From Streptomyces atratus (lineage in GTDB: Bacteria; Actinomycetota; Actinomycetes; Streptomycetales; Streptomycetaceae): a stretch of 64,000 nucleotides of DNA. Shown here piece after piece: positions 1 to 9,700 of this stretch. How positions within the stretch are numbered: position 1 is the first letter of the stretch; every line of letters begins with the position of its first letter. Location of the stretch: the NCBI RefSeq assembly GCF_014648655.1, contig NZ_BMRN01000014.1:117644-181643 (forward strand), given 5' to 3'. The translations under genes and the position numbers were made by a program. The notes beneath the pieces are model-generated. The model saw nothing but the letters and a program-made list of their open reading frames with translations, was not told the origin of the DNA and ran no database searches.

Positions 1-260
1 ACGGTCGGCCGGGAGTAGGTGTGCGTGACCATACGCGAACCGGGCTGACGCGTGCAGGCGCGCGTCCGGGGATGGGTGATTTATGACGGAACGGGACTGG
101 CCGGAAGCGGGGCCGAAGCGCTACGGAACGGGTGATGTCCGGCGGGCCGCGCCGAAATCCGCGCGAGCTGGCACAGTGGTGGGGGGAACAGTTGCGTTTC
201 CATGAGCGTTGTGCGGAGTGAAGGCGTATGCGGCTCCGCCGCGCGGGAGGAGGAAAGCGC

Positions 261-461
261 ATGACCTATGACCGACTGGTGTGCGCAAACTGCGCGGCGC
301 CCGTGAACGAGGGCCGTTGCCCTGTGTGCCGGGCCAGCCGCGCACGGCTACAGCAGGAACAGGAGCAGGGAATGTTCGCGGGGCTGAGCCCTGTGATGCT
401 GGTGGCCCTGCTGGTGGTGCTTCTGGGCGCGCTGGCGCTGCTGGCGCACCAGACCGTGTAG
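261..461 (+). CDS. Small zinc-ribbon membrane protein
   Basis: A 66-residue protein of unknown function. Two CxxC knuckles (CANC near residue 8 and CPVC near residue 20) form a likely zinc ribbon. A short Gln/Glu-rich linker and one C-terminal membrane helix (about residues 42-62) follow, so it is probably a tail-anchored protein with a cytosolic metal-binding head. I chose the ATG at 261 because a strong ribosome binding site (ggaggagga) sits 5 bases upstream; an in-frame ATG at 228 has none. It converges on the LAETG gene across a shared hairpin. The fold reading is secure; no function can be assigned. Confidence 0.7.
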   Translation: MTYDRLVCANCAAPVNEGRCPVCRASRARLQQEQEQGMFAGLSPVMLVALLVVLLGALALLAHQTV

Positions 462-502
462 CCGGGCCGTCCGTCCGCCTGCAAGAGCGTGTACGCGTAC
501 GC

Positions 503-542
503 AGAGGGGCCCGGGATGCCGACAGGCGTCCCGGGCCCCTCT
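503..542. terminator. Bidirectional hairpin terminator
   Basis: A perfect 14-bp inverted repeat (503-516 with 529-542, arm agaggggcccggga) with a 12-base loop lies between the convergent zinc-ribbon and LAETG genes, so it can end both transcripts. Confidence 0.75.
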
Positions 543-568
543 GTGCGTATCTTTACCGCAGGCGGCCC

Positions 569-1486
569 TTAGGCGACCGTACGGCCGTTCATCAGGCGCG
601 GCAGGATCCGGAAGCCGATGCCTCCGGCAATCATCGTCGCGGCGCCGACCAGCAGGAACGTGGTCTCGGCGGCACCGGTCTCGGCGAGCTCGTCCTTGCC
701 CTTGCCCTGCTCGACCGGCTGGTTGCCGGCCGAGTCGGGGGTGGTGTTGTCCGCGCAGTTCGCACCGTCGAGGTCGACGGTGCAGGTGCTGGTGTCGCCA
801 CCGGTGGTACCGGAGGAGGCGTTACCAGTGGTGGAGCCGGTGTCGCCGCCGGTGTCGCCGCCGGTCACGCCGCCGTGCGAGGTGCCACCCTGGTTGCTCG
901 CGCCACCCTGGTTGCTCGCGCCGCCCTGGTTGCTCGCACCACCCTGGTTGCTGGCACCACCCTGGTTGCTCGCGCCACCCTGGTCGGCACCACCCTGGTT
1001 GCTCGCGCCACCCTGGTTGCTCGCGCCACCCTGGTCGGCGCCACCCTGGTTGCTCGCGCCGCCCTGGTCGGCGCCACCCTGGTTGCTCGCGCCGCCCTGG
1101 TCGGCACCACCCTGGTTGCTCGCGCCGCCCTGGTCGGCACCACCCTGGTTGCTCGCACCGCCCTGGTCGGCACCACCCTGGTTGCTCGCGCCGCCCTGGT
1201 CGGCACCACCCTGGTTGCTCGCGCCACCCTGGTTGCTCGCACCACCCTGGTCGACACCGCCCGGGTCGCCGCCCTCGGTGCCACCCTGAGACTCGCCCGA
1301 CGGCCCGTTGAGGCCGGCGTCGATCCCCAGACCGCTGTCGTCGACGTGCGCGTTGGCCGACAGCCCGGCAACGTTGACATCGACACCGACGGCCGATGCC
1401 ACACCGGCAGCGGTGAGCGAGGCGCCCGCGGCGATCACCGCACCTGCGGCTATGCGCGCGACGCGTACTCGCGTCTTCTTGGTCAT
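569..1486 (-). CDS. Repeat-rich LAETG sortase-anchored surface protein
   Basis: A 305-residue secreted wall protein. A twin-Arg-free signal peptide (about residues 1-32, ending near VASA) is followed by a short domain and then a glycine-rich repeat tract (about residues 76-197) built from 14 GGASNQ and 7 GGADQ units plus one GGVDQ. A Thr/Asp-rich segment with two cysteines comes next. The C terminus is a sorting signal: LAETG near residue 269, a hydrophobic helix, and a basic tail. LAxTG motifs are typical substrates of the class E sortases of streptomycetes, so the protein should be covalently linked to peptidoglycan. No enzymatic domain is visible; a spacer or stalk role is inference. The ATG at 1486 has a G-rich ribosome binding site upstream. 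Confidence 0.85.
   Translation of the reverse strand: MTKKTRVRVARIAAGAVIAAGASLTAAGVASAVGVDVNVAGLSANAHVDDSGLGIDAGLNGPSGESQGGTEGGDPGGVDQGGASNQGGASNQGGADQGGASNQGGADQGGASNQGGADQGGASNQGGADQGGASNQGGADQGGASNQGGADQGGASNQGGASNQGGADQGGASNQGGASNQGGASNQGGASNQGGASNQGGTSHGGVTGGDTGGDTGSTTGNASSGTTGGDTSTCTVDLDGANCADNTTPDSAGNQPVEQGKGKDELAETGAAETTFLLVGAATMIAGGIGFRILPRLMNGRTVA
886..1260 (-). repeat. Coding tandem repeat array (GGASNQ/GGADQ)
   Basis: About 22 tandem units of 18 bp (GGASNQ) and 15 bp (GGADQ), nearly identical at DNA level, lie inside the LAETG gene. The two unit types alternate regularly in the middle of the array, which suggests growth of a 33-bp compound unit by slippage or unequal crossing-over. 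Because the units are multiples of three, several other frames are also open here. Confidence 0.95.
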
Positions 1487-1640
1487 CTGCTGCTACCCCC
1501 AGTAGCTGTTCTCGTCAGTGGAGCAGCCATATGCGGGCCCCGGTTCTGCGGGGTTTGCTCCGAACAGCGCCACATGGAGCCGTGGTCATGCCGCCCGCCC
1601 CCGTTCACACCCGTCCCAGACATACGCATGCTGCTCTAGC

Positions 1641-1669
1641 AGCCTGTCCACAGTTAAGGTCTGCGTCAA
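1641..1669 (-). promoter_or_regulatory. Candidate sigma70-type promoter for the LAETG gene
   Basis: On the minus strand TTGACG (1669-1664) is followed after 17 bases by CAGGCT (1646-1641), a reasonable streptomycete -35/-10 pair. It would give a leader of roughly 150 bases ahead of the start at 1486. Match by eye only. Confidence 0.4.
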
Positions 1670-1813
1670 GGCCGTTCCACGCAATGTGCACCGCTTTGGT
1701 CGCAGTTGACCATCATTCAGAATCGCGACTGTGACGCACTCACCACGGCACCTGCGCAACTCGGAACCTCAACTCCCTTTCGGGTGCCGCCCCGCACCCC
1801 TCCCCGACGAAAA

Positions 1814-1853
1814 AGGCGGTGCCGGAAGCCCCGTGGGGATTCCGGCACCGCCT
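1814..1853 (-). terminator. prfB terminator hairpin
   Basis: A 14-bp inverted repeat (1814-1827 with 1840-1853, arm aggcggtgccggaa) encloses a loop that can itself pair CCCC with GGGG. It lies 37 bases beyond the prfB stop codon and is followed by a run of T on the minus strand. Confidence 0.75.
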
Positions 1854-1890
1854 CAAGAAATCGGGAACAGCAACAGGCCGCTGGGCCCGC

Positions 1891-2997
1891 CTACTTCTCC
1901 CGCTGCTTGCGCCAGCGGATGCCCGCCTCCAGGAACCCGTCGATCTCGCCGTTGAAGACCGCTTCCGGGTTGCCCATCTCGAACTCCGTACGCAGGTCCT
2001 TGACCATCTGGTACGGGTGCAGGACATACGACCGCATCTGGTTGCCCCAGGAGTTGCCGCCGTCGCCCTTGAGGGCGTCCATCTTGGCCTGCTCCTCCTG
2101 GCGGCGGCGCTCAAGGAGCTTGGCCTGGAGGACGTTCATCGCGGACGCCTTGTTCTGGATCTGCGAGCGCTCGTTCTGACATGAGACGACGATGCCGGTG
2201 GGGAGGTGGGTCAGGCGCACCGCGGAGTCCGTGGTGTTGACGCCCTGACCGCCGGGGCCCGACGAGCGGTACACGTCTACGCGCAGCTCGGACTCGTCGA
2301 TCTCGATGTGGTCGGTCTGCTCGACCACGGGCAGCACCTCGACACCCGCGAAGGACGTCTGGCGGCGGCCCTGGTTGTCGAAGGGCGAGATCCGGACGAG
2401 CCGGTGGGTGCCCTGCTCGACGGAGAGCGTGCCGTAGGCGTACGGCACCTGGACGGCGAAGGTGGTCGACTTGATGCCGGCCTCTTCCGCGTACGACGTC
2501 TCGTAGACCTCGGTCTTGTAGCCGTGCCGCTCGGCCCAGCGGATGTACATGCGCTGAAGCTTCTCGGCGAAGTCGGCGGCGTCCACGCCACCGGCCTCGG
2601 CCCGGATGTTGACCAGGGCCTCACGGGAGTCGTACTCGCCGGAGAGGAGCGTACGGACCTCCATCTCGTCCAGCGCCTTCCTGACGGACGCCAGCTCGGA
2701 CTCGGCCTCGGCCAGGGCGTCGGCGTCGCCCTCGTCCTGGGCGAGCTCGAAGAGGACCTCGAGATCGTCGATCCGGCCCCGGAGGGCCTCGGTCTTGCGG
2801 ACCTCGGCCTGGAGGTGCGAAAGCTTGCTGGTGATCTTCTGCGCCGCCTCCGGGTCGTCCCAGAGGGATGGCGCGGCCGCCTGCTCCTCGAGCGCGGCGA
2901 TGTCCGCCCTCAGCGCATCCAGGTCCAGGACGGCCTCGATCGACCCCATGGTCGAGGAGAGGGACTTCAGCTCTTCGGAAATATCGACGACTGCCAC
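1891..2997 (-). CDS. prfB: Peptide chain release factor 2
   Basis: RF2 recognises UGA and UAA stop codons and triggers hydrolysis of the completed peptide on the ribosome. The 368-residue protein has the usual length, a helical N-terminal domain, the SPF anticodon-like tripeptide (in RISPFDNQGR) that distinguishes RF2 from RF1, and the universal GGQ motif in SGPGGQGVNTTDSA, which reaches the peptidyl transferase centre. It starts at GTG 2997. The reading frame is continuous, so the autoregulatory +1 frameshift found in many bacterial prfB genes is absent, as is usual in Streptomyces. It lies downstream of pkaB on the same strand, with 162 bases between. Confidence 0.97.
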   Translation of the reverse strand: MAVVDISEELKSLSSTMGSIEAVLDLDALRADIAALEEQAAAPSLWDDPEAAQKITSKLSHLQAEVRKTEALRGRIDDLEVLFELAQDEGDADALAEAESELASVRKALDEMEVRTLLSGEYDSREALVNIRAEAGGVDAADFAEKLQRMYIRWAERHGYKTEVYETSYAEEAGIKSTTFAVQVPYAYGTLSVEQGTHRLVRISPFDNQGRRQTSFAGVEVLPVVEQTDHIEIDESELRVDVYRSSGPGGQGVNTTDSAVRLTHLPTGIVVSCQNERSQIQNKASAMNVLQAKLLERRRQEEQAKMDALKGDGGNSWGNQMRSYVLHPYQMVKDLRTEFEMGNPEAVFNGEIDGFLEAGIRWRKQREK

Positions 2998-3159
2998 GGG
3001 TCCAGCGTAACGGCTGTCGGCGCGGACATTCCTCGGGCCGCATGATCACGACTCCGCGACCGTGTGGGCGCCGCGTCCCCGGGCCGTACGGCGAAGGGGG
3101 CCCACGGGGCTCTGCGGCCCCGGAGTCATCAGGAACCGCCTCGCGGGGCCCCGTCGGGA

Positions 3160-4437
3160 TCAGGGTGTTCCAGGCGCCGAGTTCTTCGTGTCCTGCGCAG
3201 GTGCGTCCGCGGCGTCGTCGCCCAGCGCCAGCCAGCCGCCCACACCCAGCGCCACCACCAGCACCAGCGCTGCGGCGCCCAGCGTCAGGCGGCGCTTGCG
3301 GACGACCGCGGACTTGTTGCGGGCCGATCCCGGGCGGGGCCGGCCCGGGGAGCGCGGGGCCCTGGCCGTGCCCCGGGGGCCGCCGGAGAGTTCGTCGGGG
3401 GCCGGGACACGCATGCTCGTGTGGGTGTCCCGGTTGGAATCGGCGGACGAGCCGGGGACCAGGGGGACCGCGCCGCGGCGGCGGGGTTCCTCGGGTGCGG
3501 GGGTGTACTGCTGCTCGTCGTACGCCTGGGGTTCCGGTTCGACGTCCGGCTCGTCCACGTCCAGCGGCGGGATGCCGGTCAGCTGCGGGAGCTGCTCGCG
3601 CAGCCGGGCCGCGAGCTCGGAGGCACGCAGCCGGGAGGCCGGGGCCTTGGCCAGGCACTGGACCAGGATCTGCCAGAGCTCGTCGGGGATGCCCGGGAGC
3701 GGGACGACCGTCTCCGTGACGTGGCGGCGCAGGACCGCGCCGGGGTGTCCGCCGCCGAAGGGTGTGAAGCCGGCGAGGAGTTCGTACAGGACCGTGGCGA
3801 GGGCGTAGATGTCGACGGCGGCGCGGGGCGGGAGGCCTTCGACTATCTCGGGGGCCAGATAGTCCGGCGTCCCGATGATCTTGCTGGCCTTGGTGCGGCG
3901 CGGGGTGTCGATCAGCTTGGCCACGCCGAAGTCGGTGAGCAGCGCCGGATGCGAGCCGCCGGGGCCGAGCGGGCCCTCCATGTCGAGCAGGATGTTCTCC
4001 GGCTTGACGTCACGGTGGACCACTCCGGCGGCGTGCGCGGCAGCCAGGCCGTCGGCGACGTCCGCGATGATCGCGACGGCGGCCTCGGGCGCGAGACGGC
4101 GTTCGCGGTCGAGGCGGGTGCGCAGGTCCGTGCCGCGTACCAGGTTCATGACCAGTGCCAGGTCGTTGCCGTCCACCACGAGGTCGCGGACGGCGACGAC
4201 ATGCGGATGGTCCAGGCCGAGCAGGGCGGTGCGCTCCTGGACGAAGCGGCCCACGAGCTCCTGGTCGGACGCGAGGTCCTCGCGGAGCAACTTGATGGCC
4301 ACCGGGCCCTCGGGCCCGTCGCCGAGCCACACCGTGCCGGCGCTGCCGCGCCCCAGGATCTGGTGGGCGGTGTACCGGCTGCCGATATTCCGTGCCAAAA
4401 CTGCTCCCTCAGCGGCTGGCGATGGACCGTCGCTCAT
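3160..4437 (-). CDS. pkaB: Membrane Ser/Thr protein kinase (PkaB-like)
   Basis: A 425-residue Hanks-type kinase. The kinase domain spans roughly residues 20-280 and is complete: glycine loop GRGSAGTVWLG, VAIKLL lysine, catalytic loop HRDVKPEN near residue 137, DFG near 167, and an APE-type LAPEIVEG segment. An acidic and Pro-rich juxtamembrane linker follows, then one membrane helix (about 384-405) and only about 20 extracytoplasmic residues, so there is no PASTA or other sensor domain. Size and position between prfB and a second kinase match PkaB of S. coelicolor. The ATG at 4437 was chosen because the glycine loop follows at the normal distance. Substrates are unknown; the FHA protein at 6747 is a plausible phosphothreonine reader nearby. 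Confidence 0.85.
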   Translation of the reverse strand: MSDGPSPAAEGAVLARNIGSRYTAHQILGRGSAGTVWLGDGPEGPVAIKLLREDLASDQELVGRFVQERTALLGLDHPHVVAVRDLVVDGNDLALVMNLVRGTDLRTRLDRERRLAPEAAVAIIADVADGLAAAHAAGVVHRDVKPENILLDMEGPLGPGGSHPALLTDFGVAKLIDTPRRTKASKIIGTPDYLAPEIVEGLPPRAAVDIYALATVLYELLAGFTPFGGGHPGAVLRRHVTETVVPLPGIPDELWQILVQCLAKAPASRLRASELAARLREQLPQLTGIPPLDVDEPDVEPEPQAYDEQQYTPAPEEPRRRGAVPLVPGSSADSNRDTHTSMRVPAPDELSGGPRGTARAPRSPGRPRPGSARNKSAVVRKRRLTLGAAALVLVVALGVGGWLALGDDAADAPAQDTKNSAPGTP

Positions 4438-4502
4438 GACCCCCGGTCGACAAAGTTACGCGTCGATCGGGGTGTTGAGTGCCCGGGATGGCGCCAACCC
4501 TC

Positions 4503-4544
4503 ACTTCTGCGGGCGAAATGCGGTGGAAACTTGCCCGCAGAAGT
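4503..4544 (-). promoter_or_regulatory. Hairpin between pkaA and pkaB
   Basis: A perfect 12-bp inverted repeat (4503-4514 with 4533-4544, arm acttctgcgggc) with an 18-base loop lies in the 142-bp gap between the two kinase genes. It could be an intrinsic terminator or attenuator after pkaA, or a protein-binding palindrome for pkaB; there is no T-run to decide. Confidence 0.5.
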
Positions 4545-4579
4545 CGATATAGCTACAGAGTTGATGGTGTGTCGGCGGA

Positions 4580-6247
4580 TCAGGAGCCACTGCTGCCGCT
4601 GCCACCGCCGCCCAGTTTCGAGACCCAGTCGGTCACGCTGGAGACGGCGTCACTGATCGCCTGCCAGTAGCTCTTGCCCTGGCCGATCCAGTCCTGCAGC
4701 GGGGTCAGTTCCCAGATCAGCCAGCTGGCGACGAACAGCAGCACCAGGGTGAACAGACAGCCCTTGAGGCAGCCGAGGCCGGGAATCCTCATCGGGTTGG
4801 CGCTGCGCTGCCTCGGCTCGCGGGGCTGCCGCGGGACCGGCTGCTGGGGCGGCGGCTGCTGCGGGGGCGCGTACTGCTGCCGCTGGTACTGCTGTTGGGG
4901 CTGGTGCTGGGGTTGCGGCTGGTACTGCTGCTGCCGGGGCTGGGGGTACTGCTGTGGCTGCTGCTGGTACTGCTGATGCTGTGGCGGCTGCTGCCGCCGC
5001 TGAGGCTGCTGTTGGGGCTGCTGTTGGGGCTGGGGCCGCTGGGGGCGGCGGCGCAGCGGATCCTGGCTCGGGTCGAGGTACTGGACCTGCGTCTGCTCGT
5101 TGCGATCGCGGGCCGCCTGGAGCTGGGACTGCCAGGGGTGCGGCCCCTCAGGCTGCGGAGGGCCGTCCGGATGCGGCGGTACGGGCGGCATGACCGAGGT
5201 CGGGTCGGCGTGCCCGCCCGGGCCGGGGGCGTGCTGCATGACGCTGGTCGCGGCGTTCGGATCGTACGAGCCCGCGTTGCTGGGCAGCACCTGCGTCGGG
5301 TCGGCCGCACCGGGGGTCTGGGGAACGGCCGCGGGCGCCGGGTCGGGTGCGAGCAGGGCTCCCACGCCGTCGGCCGCCGCGATCTGGGCCGAGCTGGCGT
5401 GCACGCCGATGCCGGCCGCGACGGTACGCAGTCCACGGGCCAGGTTCTCGGCGCTGGGCCGCCGGTCGGGGTCCTTGCTCAGGCAGCGCTCTATGACCGT
5501 CCACAGCGGGGCCGGGACGGTGGTGGGGCGGCGGGGCTCCTCGCTGAGGTGCCGTTGCAGGACTTCGAGGGCGGTGCCTCCGGAGAACGGCGGGCGCCCG
5601 GTGACCAGCTCGTACAGCAGGATGCCCGCGCCGTAGATGTCGACCGCGGACGTCTGCGGCCGGCCCTCGGCGGACTCCGGCGCCACATAGGCGGGCGTGC
5701 CGACGAACTCATGGGTGCGGGTCAGCCCCGGGGAGTCGGCCAGGCGCGCGATGCCGAAGTCGGTGAGCATCGGGCGCATCTGGCCGTCGCGCTCGTCGAG
5801 CAGGACGTTGGCGGGCTTCAGGTCGCGGTGGACGACGCCGTCGGCGTGGCTGGCGGCGAGCGCGTCCGCGATCTGCGCGGTGAGGAGCGCGGCGGCGACC
5901 GGGGTGAGCGGGCCGTTCTCGCGGAGGTAGCGGTGCAGGTCGGGGCCGTCGACGAGGTCCATGACGAGGGCGAGAAGGTCTCCCTCGACGACCAGGTCGC
6001 GGGTGCGCACGATGTTCTCGTGGGTGAGCCGGAGCAGCACGGAGCGCTCGCGCAGGAACCGCATCACGACGTCCGCGTCGTTGGCGAGCTCCTCCTTCAG
6101 GACCTTGATCGCCACGGTCTCGCCGGGCTGGCCGGCGACGGCCGCCTCGGCGCCTGCGGTCTCCCGCTGGCGGGCACGCCAGACGGTGCCCGTGGCGCCG
6201 CGTCCCAGCGGCTCCTCGAGCAGGTACTTGCTGCCTACCGGCCGCAC
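4580..6247 (-). CDS. pkaA: Membrane Ser/Thr protein kinase (PkaA-like)
   Basis: A 555-residue Hanks-type kinase. The kinase domain fills about residues 8-275 with GRGATGTVW, HRDLKPAN near residue 137, a DFGIARL metal-binding motif and VAPESAEG. A long Gln/Pro-rich low-complexity linker (about 389-485) separates it from one membrane helix (about 496-514) and a short Gly/Ser-rich outer tail. The open frame extends to 6529, but I chose GTG 6247: it has a GGGAG ribosome binding site nine bases upstream and places the kinase domain right at the N terminus. The upstream extension looks non-coding. Length and neighbours agree with S. coelicolor PkaA. Poly-Gln codons here make alternative frames look open. 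Confidence 0.85.
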   Translation of the reverse strand: MRPVGSKYLLEEPLGRGATGTVWRARQRETAGAEAAVAGQPGETVAIKVLKEELANDADVVMRFLRERSVLLRLTHENIVRTRDLVVEGDLLALVMDLVDGPDLHRYLRENGPLTPVAAALLTAQIADALAASHADGVVHRDLKPANVLLDERDGQMRPMLTDFGIARLADSPGLTRTHEFVGTPAYVAPESAEGRPQTSAVDIYGAGILLYELVTGRPPFSGGTALEVLQRHLSEEPRRPTTVPAPLWTVIERCLSKDPDRRPSAENLARGLRTVAAGIGVHASSAQIAAADGVGALLAPDPAPAAVPQTPGAADPTQVLPSNAGSYDPNAATSVMQHAPGPGGHADPTSVMPPVPPHPDGPPQPEGPHPWQSQLQAARDRNEQTQVQYLDPSQDPLRRRPQRPQPQQQPQQQPQRRQQPPQHQQYQQQPQQYPQPRQQQYQPQPQHQPQQQYQRQQYAPPQQPPPQQPVPRQPREPRQRSANPMRIPGLGCLKGCLFTLVLLFVASWLIWELTPLQDWIGQGKSYWQAISDAVSSVTDWVSKLGGGGSGSSGS

Positions 6248-6746
6248 GTCATGCGCTCCCTGCTGATCGTGGTGCTTGCGGTGCTCCCGGGTCCCCCGGG
6301 AGTTCCGGCCCACTCTAGTGGGGTGATGGGCGAGGTCGGGCGGGTCCGCCCGGTTGCCGTCGCCGTCCTTGCTTGCCGGGCCCGATCGCCTCCTGAAGGA
6401 GGAACCGGCCGGTTGCGGAACAAGACGCTCACACCGGGCGGATGGTTGCCGTACACGCGTGCGACGAACCGGTTCCGGGCACTCTCCCGGATCGGTTGCG
6501 CTGCCGCGGAGAACATTCCAAGCAGGCACTTATGTGCGCACAGCCGACCTTTCAAGATCACTTAGCGGTGACCCCCGGGCGTGTTGTCAGTGGCAGGTGC
6601 GAGGATGCCTTCAGCACGCACTGTGGGGTAGGGAGCCCTGTGGCACGTGACGAACCTGTACCGGACGACGCGTCCGGGTCGGGTGGGGGGAATCACAGGG
6701 CGTTTCCCCTGCCCGGCGCCCCGCGCAGAAGGGACCGCTGACGGCG
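6248..6746. other. Divergent intergenic region pkaA / FHA gene
   Basis: About 500 bases with no supported gene. It must hold promoters for both flanking genes. Visible structure includes a 14-bp palindrome at 6309-6322 (cccactctagtggg), which contains a minus-strand TAGAGT that could serve as a -10 box for pkaA, and a GC-rich imperfect palindrome near 6659-6677. No clear -35 element was found for either direction. Confidence 0.5.
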
Positions 6747-9700
6747 ATGCAGATCCGGCTGACCGTCCTCGCGCCGCGCAGCGGCCAGACCCCGGCGCGC
6801 GCCTGCGACGTGCTGGTCACCGCCCCACCGGGGACGGCGCTCGCCACGGTGGCGTCCAATCTGGCCGCGGCCGTCTCCGGGCCCGACGGCTCGCTCGGCA
6901 GCGGTGCGGTGGTGCTGTTCGCCGGGCGTGAGCGGCTCGACGCGCAGCGGTGCGCACTCGGTGAGCCCCCGCTGGTCGACGGAGCGGTGCTCTCGCTCCA
7001 GGTCCCGGGCGAGGACGAGGCGGTGGACGACGCCGTTCCGGCGCAGCTGCACGTGGTCGCGGGGCCCGACGCGGGCGGGGTCCATCTGCTGCACGGCGGC
7101 CGGATCCGGATCGGCCGCTCCGCCGACGCGGACGTCCCGCTCGACGACCCCGATGTGTCCCGGCTGCACTGCACGGTGACGGTCTCCGCGGACGGCCTGG
7201 TCTCGGTGGCCGACCTGGGCTCCACCAACGGCACCCTGCTCGACGGTACGGAGGTCCGCGACCGCCCGGTCCGTCTGAAGACCGGCGCGCTGCTGCGGCT
7301 GGGCGAATCGACCCTCCGGCTGACCTCGGGCGCGCGTACGCCGACGCTGGCGACGGCCCCGGACGGCGAGGGGCATCTACGGGTGTCCGGTACGGCAGGC
7401 GCGGCCGCGGCCGATGGCGGCTTCGCCGAGGAGCACGGCTCCGGCCACGGGTACGCCCCGGCCGCCGCCGGCCCCGGGCCCGCCCCGCAGGAGGGGCCCG
7501 GCGACCGTCACACGTACGAGAGCGGCGAAGACGGGTGGGCCGACACCCGCCGCCACTCCCCCTCCGAGCGCTCCCCCCGCTTCCCGGACGACGGGACACC
7601 CCGGCGGGGCGGGATAGGCGCCTGGGCGCGCAGGCTCGCGGGCAACAAGGGCGAGCCGGTGCACGAGGCGACGCCCGACGAGACGGGCGCGGCCGAGCTG
7701 CCGTTCCCGTCCGACGCCTCCCCCGCGACACCACGGGGATCCGCTGCGGAGAGCGTCTGGCCCGACCCCGCGGCCGTGCTGCTGACCGCGCTCGGACCCG
7801 GCCCCCGGCTGTGGGAGCGCGGCACCGCACACCCGGAGGCGCTCGTGGTGCGCCTGGGGACGACGGACCGGGCCGAGCTGCCCGCCGTGCCGGTGACCGT
7901 GGGGCTGCGGGAGGCCGGTTCCCTCGGGCTCGCCGGGCCGCGGACCCGGCTGGCCGGACTCGCCCGTTCAGCGGTGGCTCAGCTCGCCGCGCTGCACTCC
8001 CCCGCCGATCTGGAGATCGTGCTGATCAGCACGGACCGCGCCCGCAGCGCGGACGAGCGCAGGCGCGAATGGGCCTGGCTCGGCTGGCTGCCCCATCTTC
8101 GCCCCATGCACGGCCAGGACTGCCGGCTGCTCCTCGCGTACGACCGGGAGCAGGCCGTCGCCCGTACGACGGAGCTGGTGCGCCGGCTGGACGACGGGCC
8201 GCTGGGGCCCGGCTGGGCGAGCCTGGACCGGAGCACCGTCGCGGAGGCCGCCGGGCAGTACGCGGGCCCGTACACCGTGGTGATCGTCGACGGCGACCCC
8301 GGCTCGGCGGTGCTGCGCGAGAACACCGCCCGGCTGGCCGCCGCGGGTGCCGCTGCCGGAATCCATCTGATCTGTCTGGCCGAGACCCCGGCCGCCACGC
8401 CCACCTCACCGGTCGCGGCGACGTACGAGGCCGCGTGCCACGCCTCGATCGCGTTCCGCGAGTGCGGGGCGGTGGCGATGCTGAGCGGCGATGTGGCCAC
8501 GGCACTGCGGCTGCTGCGCACGGCGGACGGCCGGGCCGCGGGCCGCGGCACGGTCGCCGCGGTGGACGCGGTGTCGGCGCACTGGGCCGAGCGGTTCGGC
8601 CGGGCGCTGGCCCCGCTGCGTACGGAGGGTTCGGCGTCGGCCCACGGCCGGCCCGCGTCGGCCGCGCTCCCGCCGACCGCCCGGCTGCTGGACGAACTGG
8701 GCCTGGCGCGTGCCACCCCGGCATCCCTGATGGCCCGCTGGGCCTCCACCGCGGACGACCAGCCCGGCGCCACGGTCCGCGGTTCGGGCCGCTGGACGGG
8801 CGGGCCGACGGGCGCCGGTGGCGGTACGGATGCGGCCGACGCGGATGCCCGCGGTTCGGGACGTACGGACTACCCGCACAGTGCGGGCCCTCGCGTGGGT
8901 GCCCAGCGCACAGGCGGCGCACCGGGTCCGGACCGCGCGGGCGGGTACGCCCCCGGCTCGGGGCGCACCCCGTACCCCGGCAGCGAGACCACCACCCACA
9001 TCGGCACCGCGGGCCACGGTCTCGTGCGCGACGACTCCCAGGACACCCGTGGCTCCGGACGCACCCCTTACACCGGCACCTCCCGTGCCGGCGGCGGGCG
9101 CCACGACAGTTCACCCGGGGACACCCCGAGCTCCCGCACCGTTCCCGGGTCCGGTACGTGGGGCGGAGGTGATGTCCAAGGGGCCGACAGTCTCCGTTCC
9201 GCCGGATCCGGACGGACCTCGAACCGGGTCAGCGGACCGCGCGGCGACACACCGCCGGTCGCGGCGCGAGGCGCCGGGAACGGAGCGGCAGCCACACGTA
9301 CCGCCGCGGAAGCGAACACAAGCACCGGCCTGTCCGCAGCCTCCCGGGCCGAAGGCACCGCTGCCGTGGCCGCCGGGCGGCCCGTCGTGGTGCTCGGGGC
9401 GGGGCCCCGGGGCGCGGTCAGTGTTGACCTGGCGGAGGAGGGCCCCCACCTTCTCATCGAGGGGCCGGCCGGCAGCGGACGTACGGAGCTGCTGCGGGCC
9501 GTCGCCGCCTCGCTGGCCGCGGCAGCCCGGCCCGACCGGCTGGGCATACTCCTGGTCGACGGCGCCGGTGGCGAGCGCGGTGAGAGCCTGCGCCCGTGTA
9601 CCGAACTCCCGCACGCGTTCACCCACCTGGTGGCCTCGGATCCGGTACGGATGCGCGAGTTCGCGCAGGCGCTGGGCGGCGAACTGAAGCGGCGCGCCGA

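Larger units (their letters stand above)
1487..1890. other. Intergenic region between LAETG gene and prfB
   Basis: About 400 bases without a supported gene. It holds the candidate promoter of the LAETG gene (1641-1669) and the prfB terminator (1814-1853). Short open frames here lack ribosome binding sites and recognisable protein features. Confidence 0.6.

Noticed and set aside
83..205. A 40-codon frame at the left edge
   Set aside because: No ribosome binding site, low-complexity translation and no recognisable feature.
886..1260. Regularly spaced repeats resembling a CRISPR array
   Set aside because: The units are coding, contiguous and 15 or 18 bp long, with no unique spacers and no cas genes.
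281..1639. Long plus-strand frames of repeated ALVAR or PPWLLA units
   Set aside because: They are the LAETG gene's tandem DNA repeat read in other frames; units divisible by three keep all frames open. No signal, start site or codon bias supports them.
2900..2997. Possible programmed frameshift near the start of prfB
   Set aside because: The frame is continuous from GTG 2997 and there is no early in-frame TGA, as is usual in Streptomyces.
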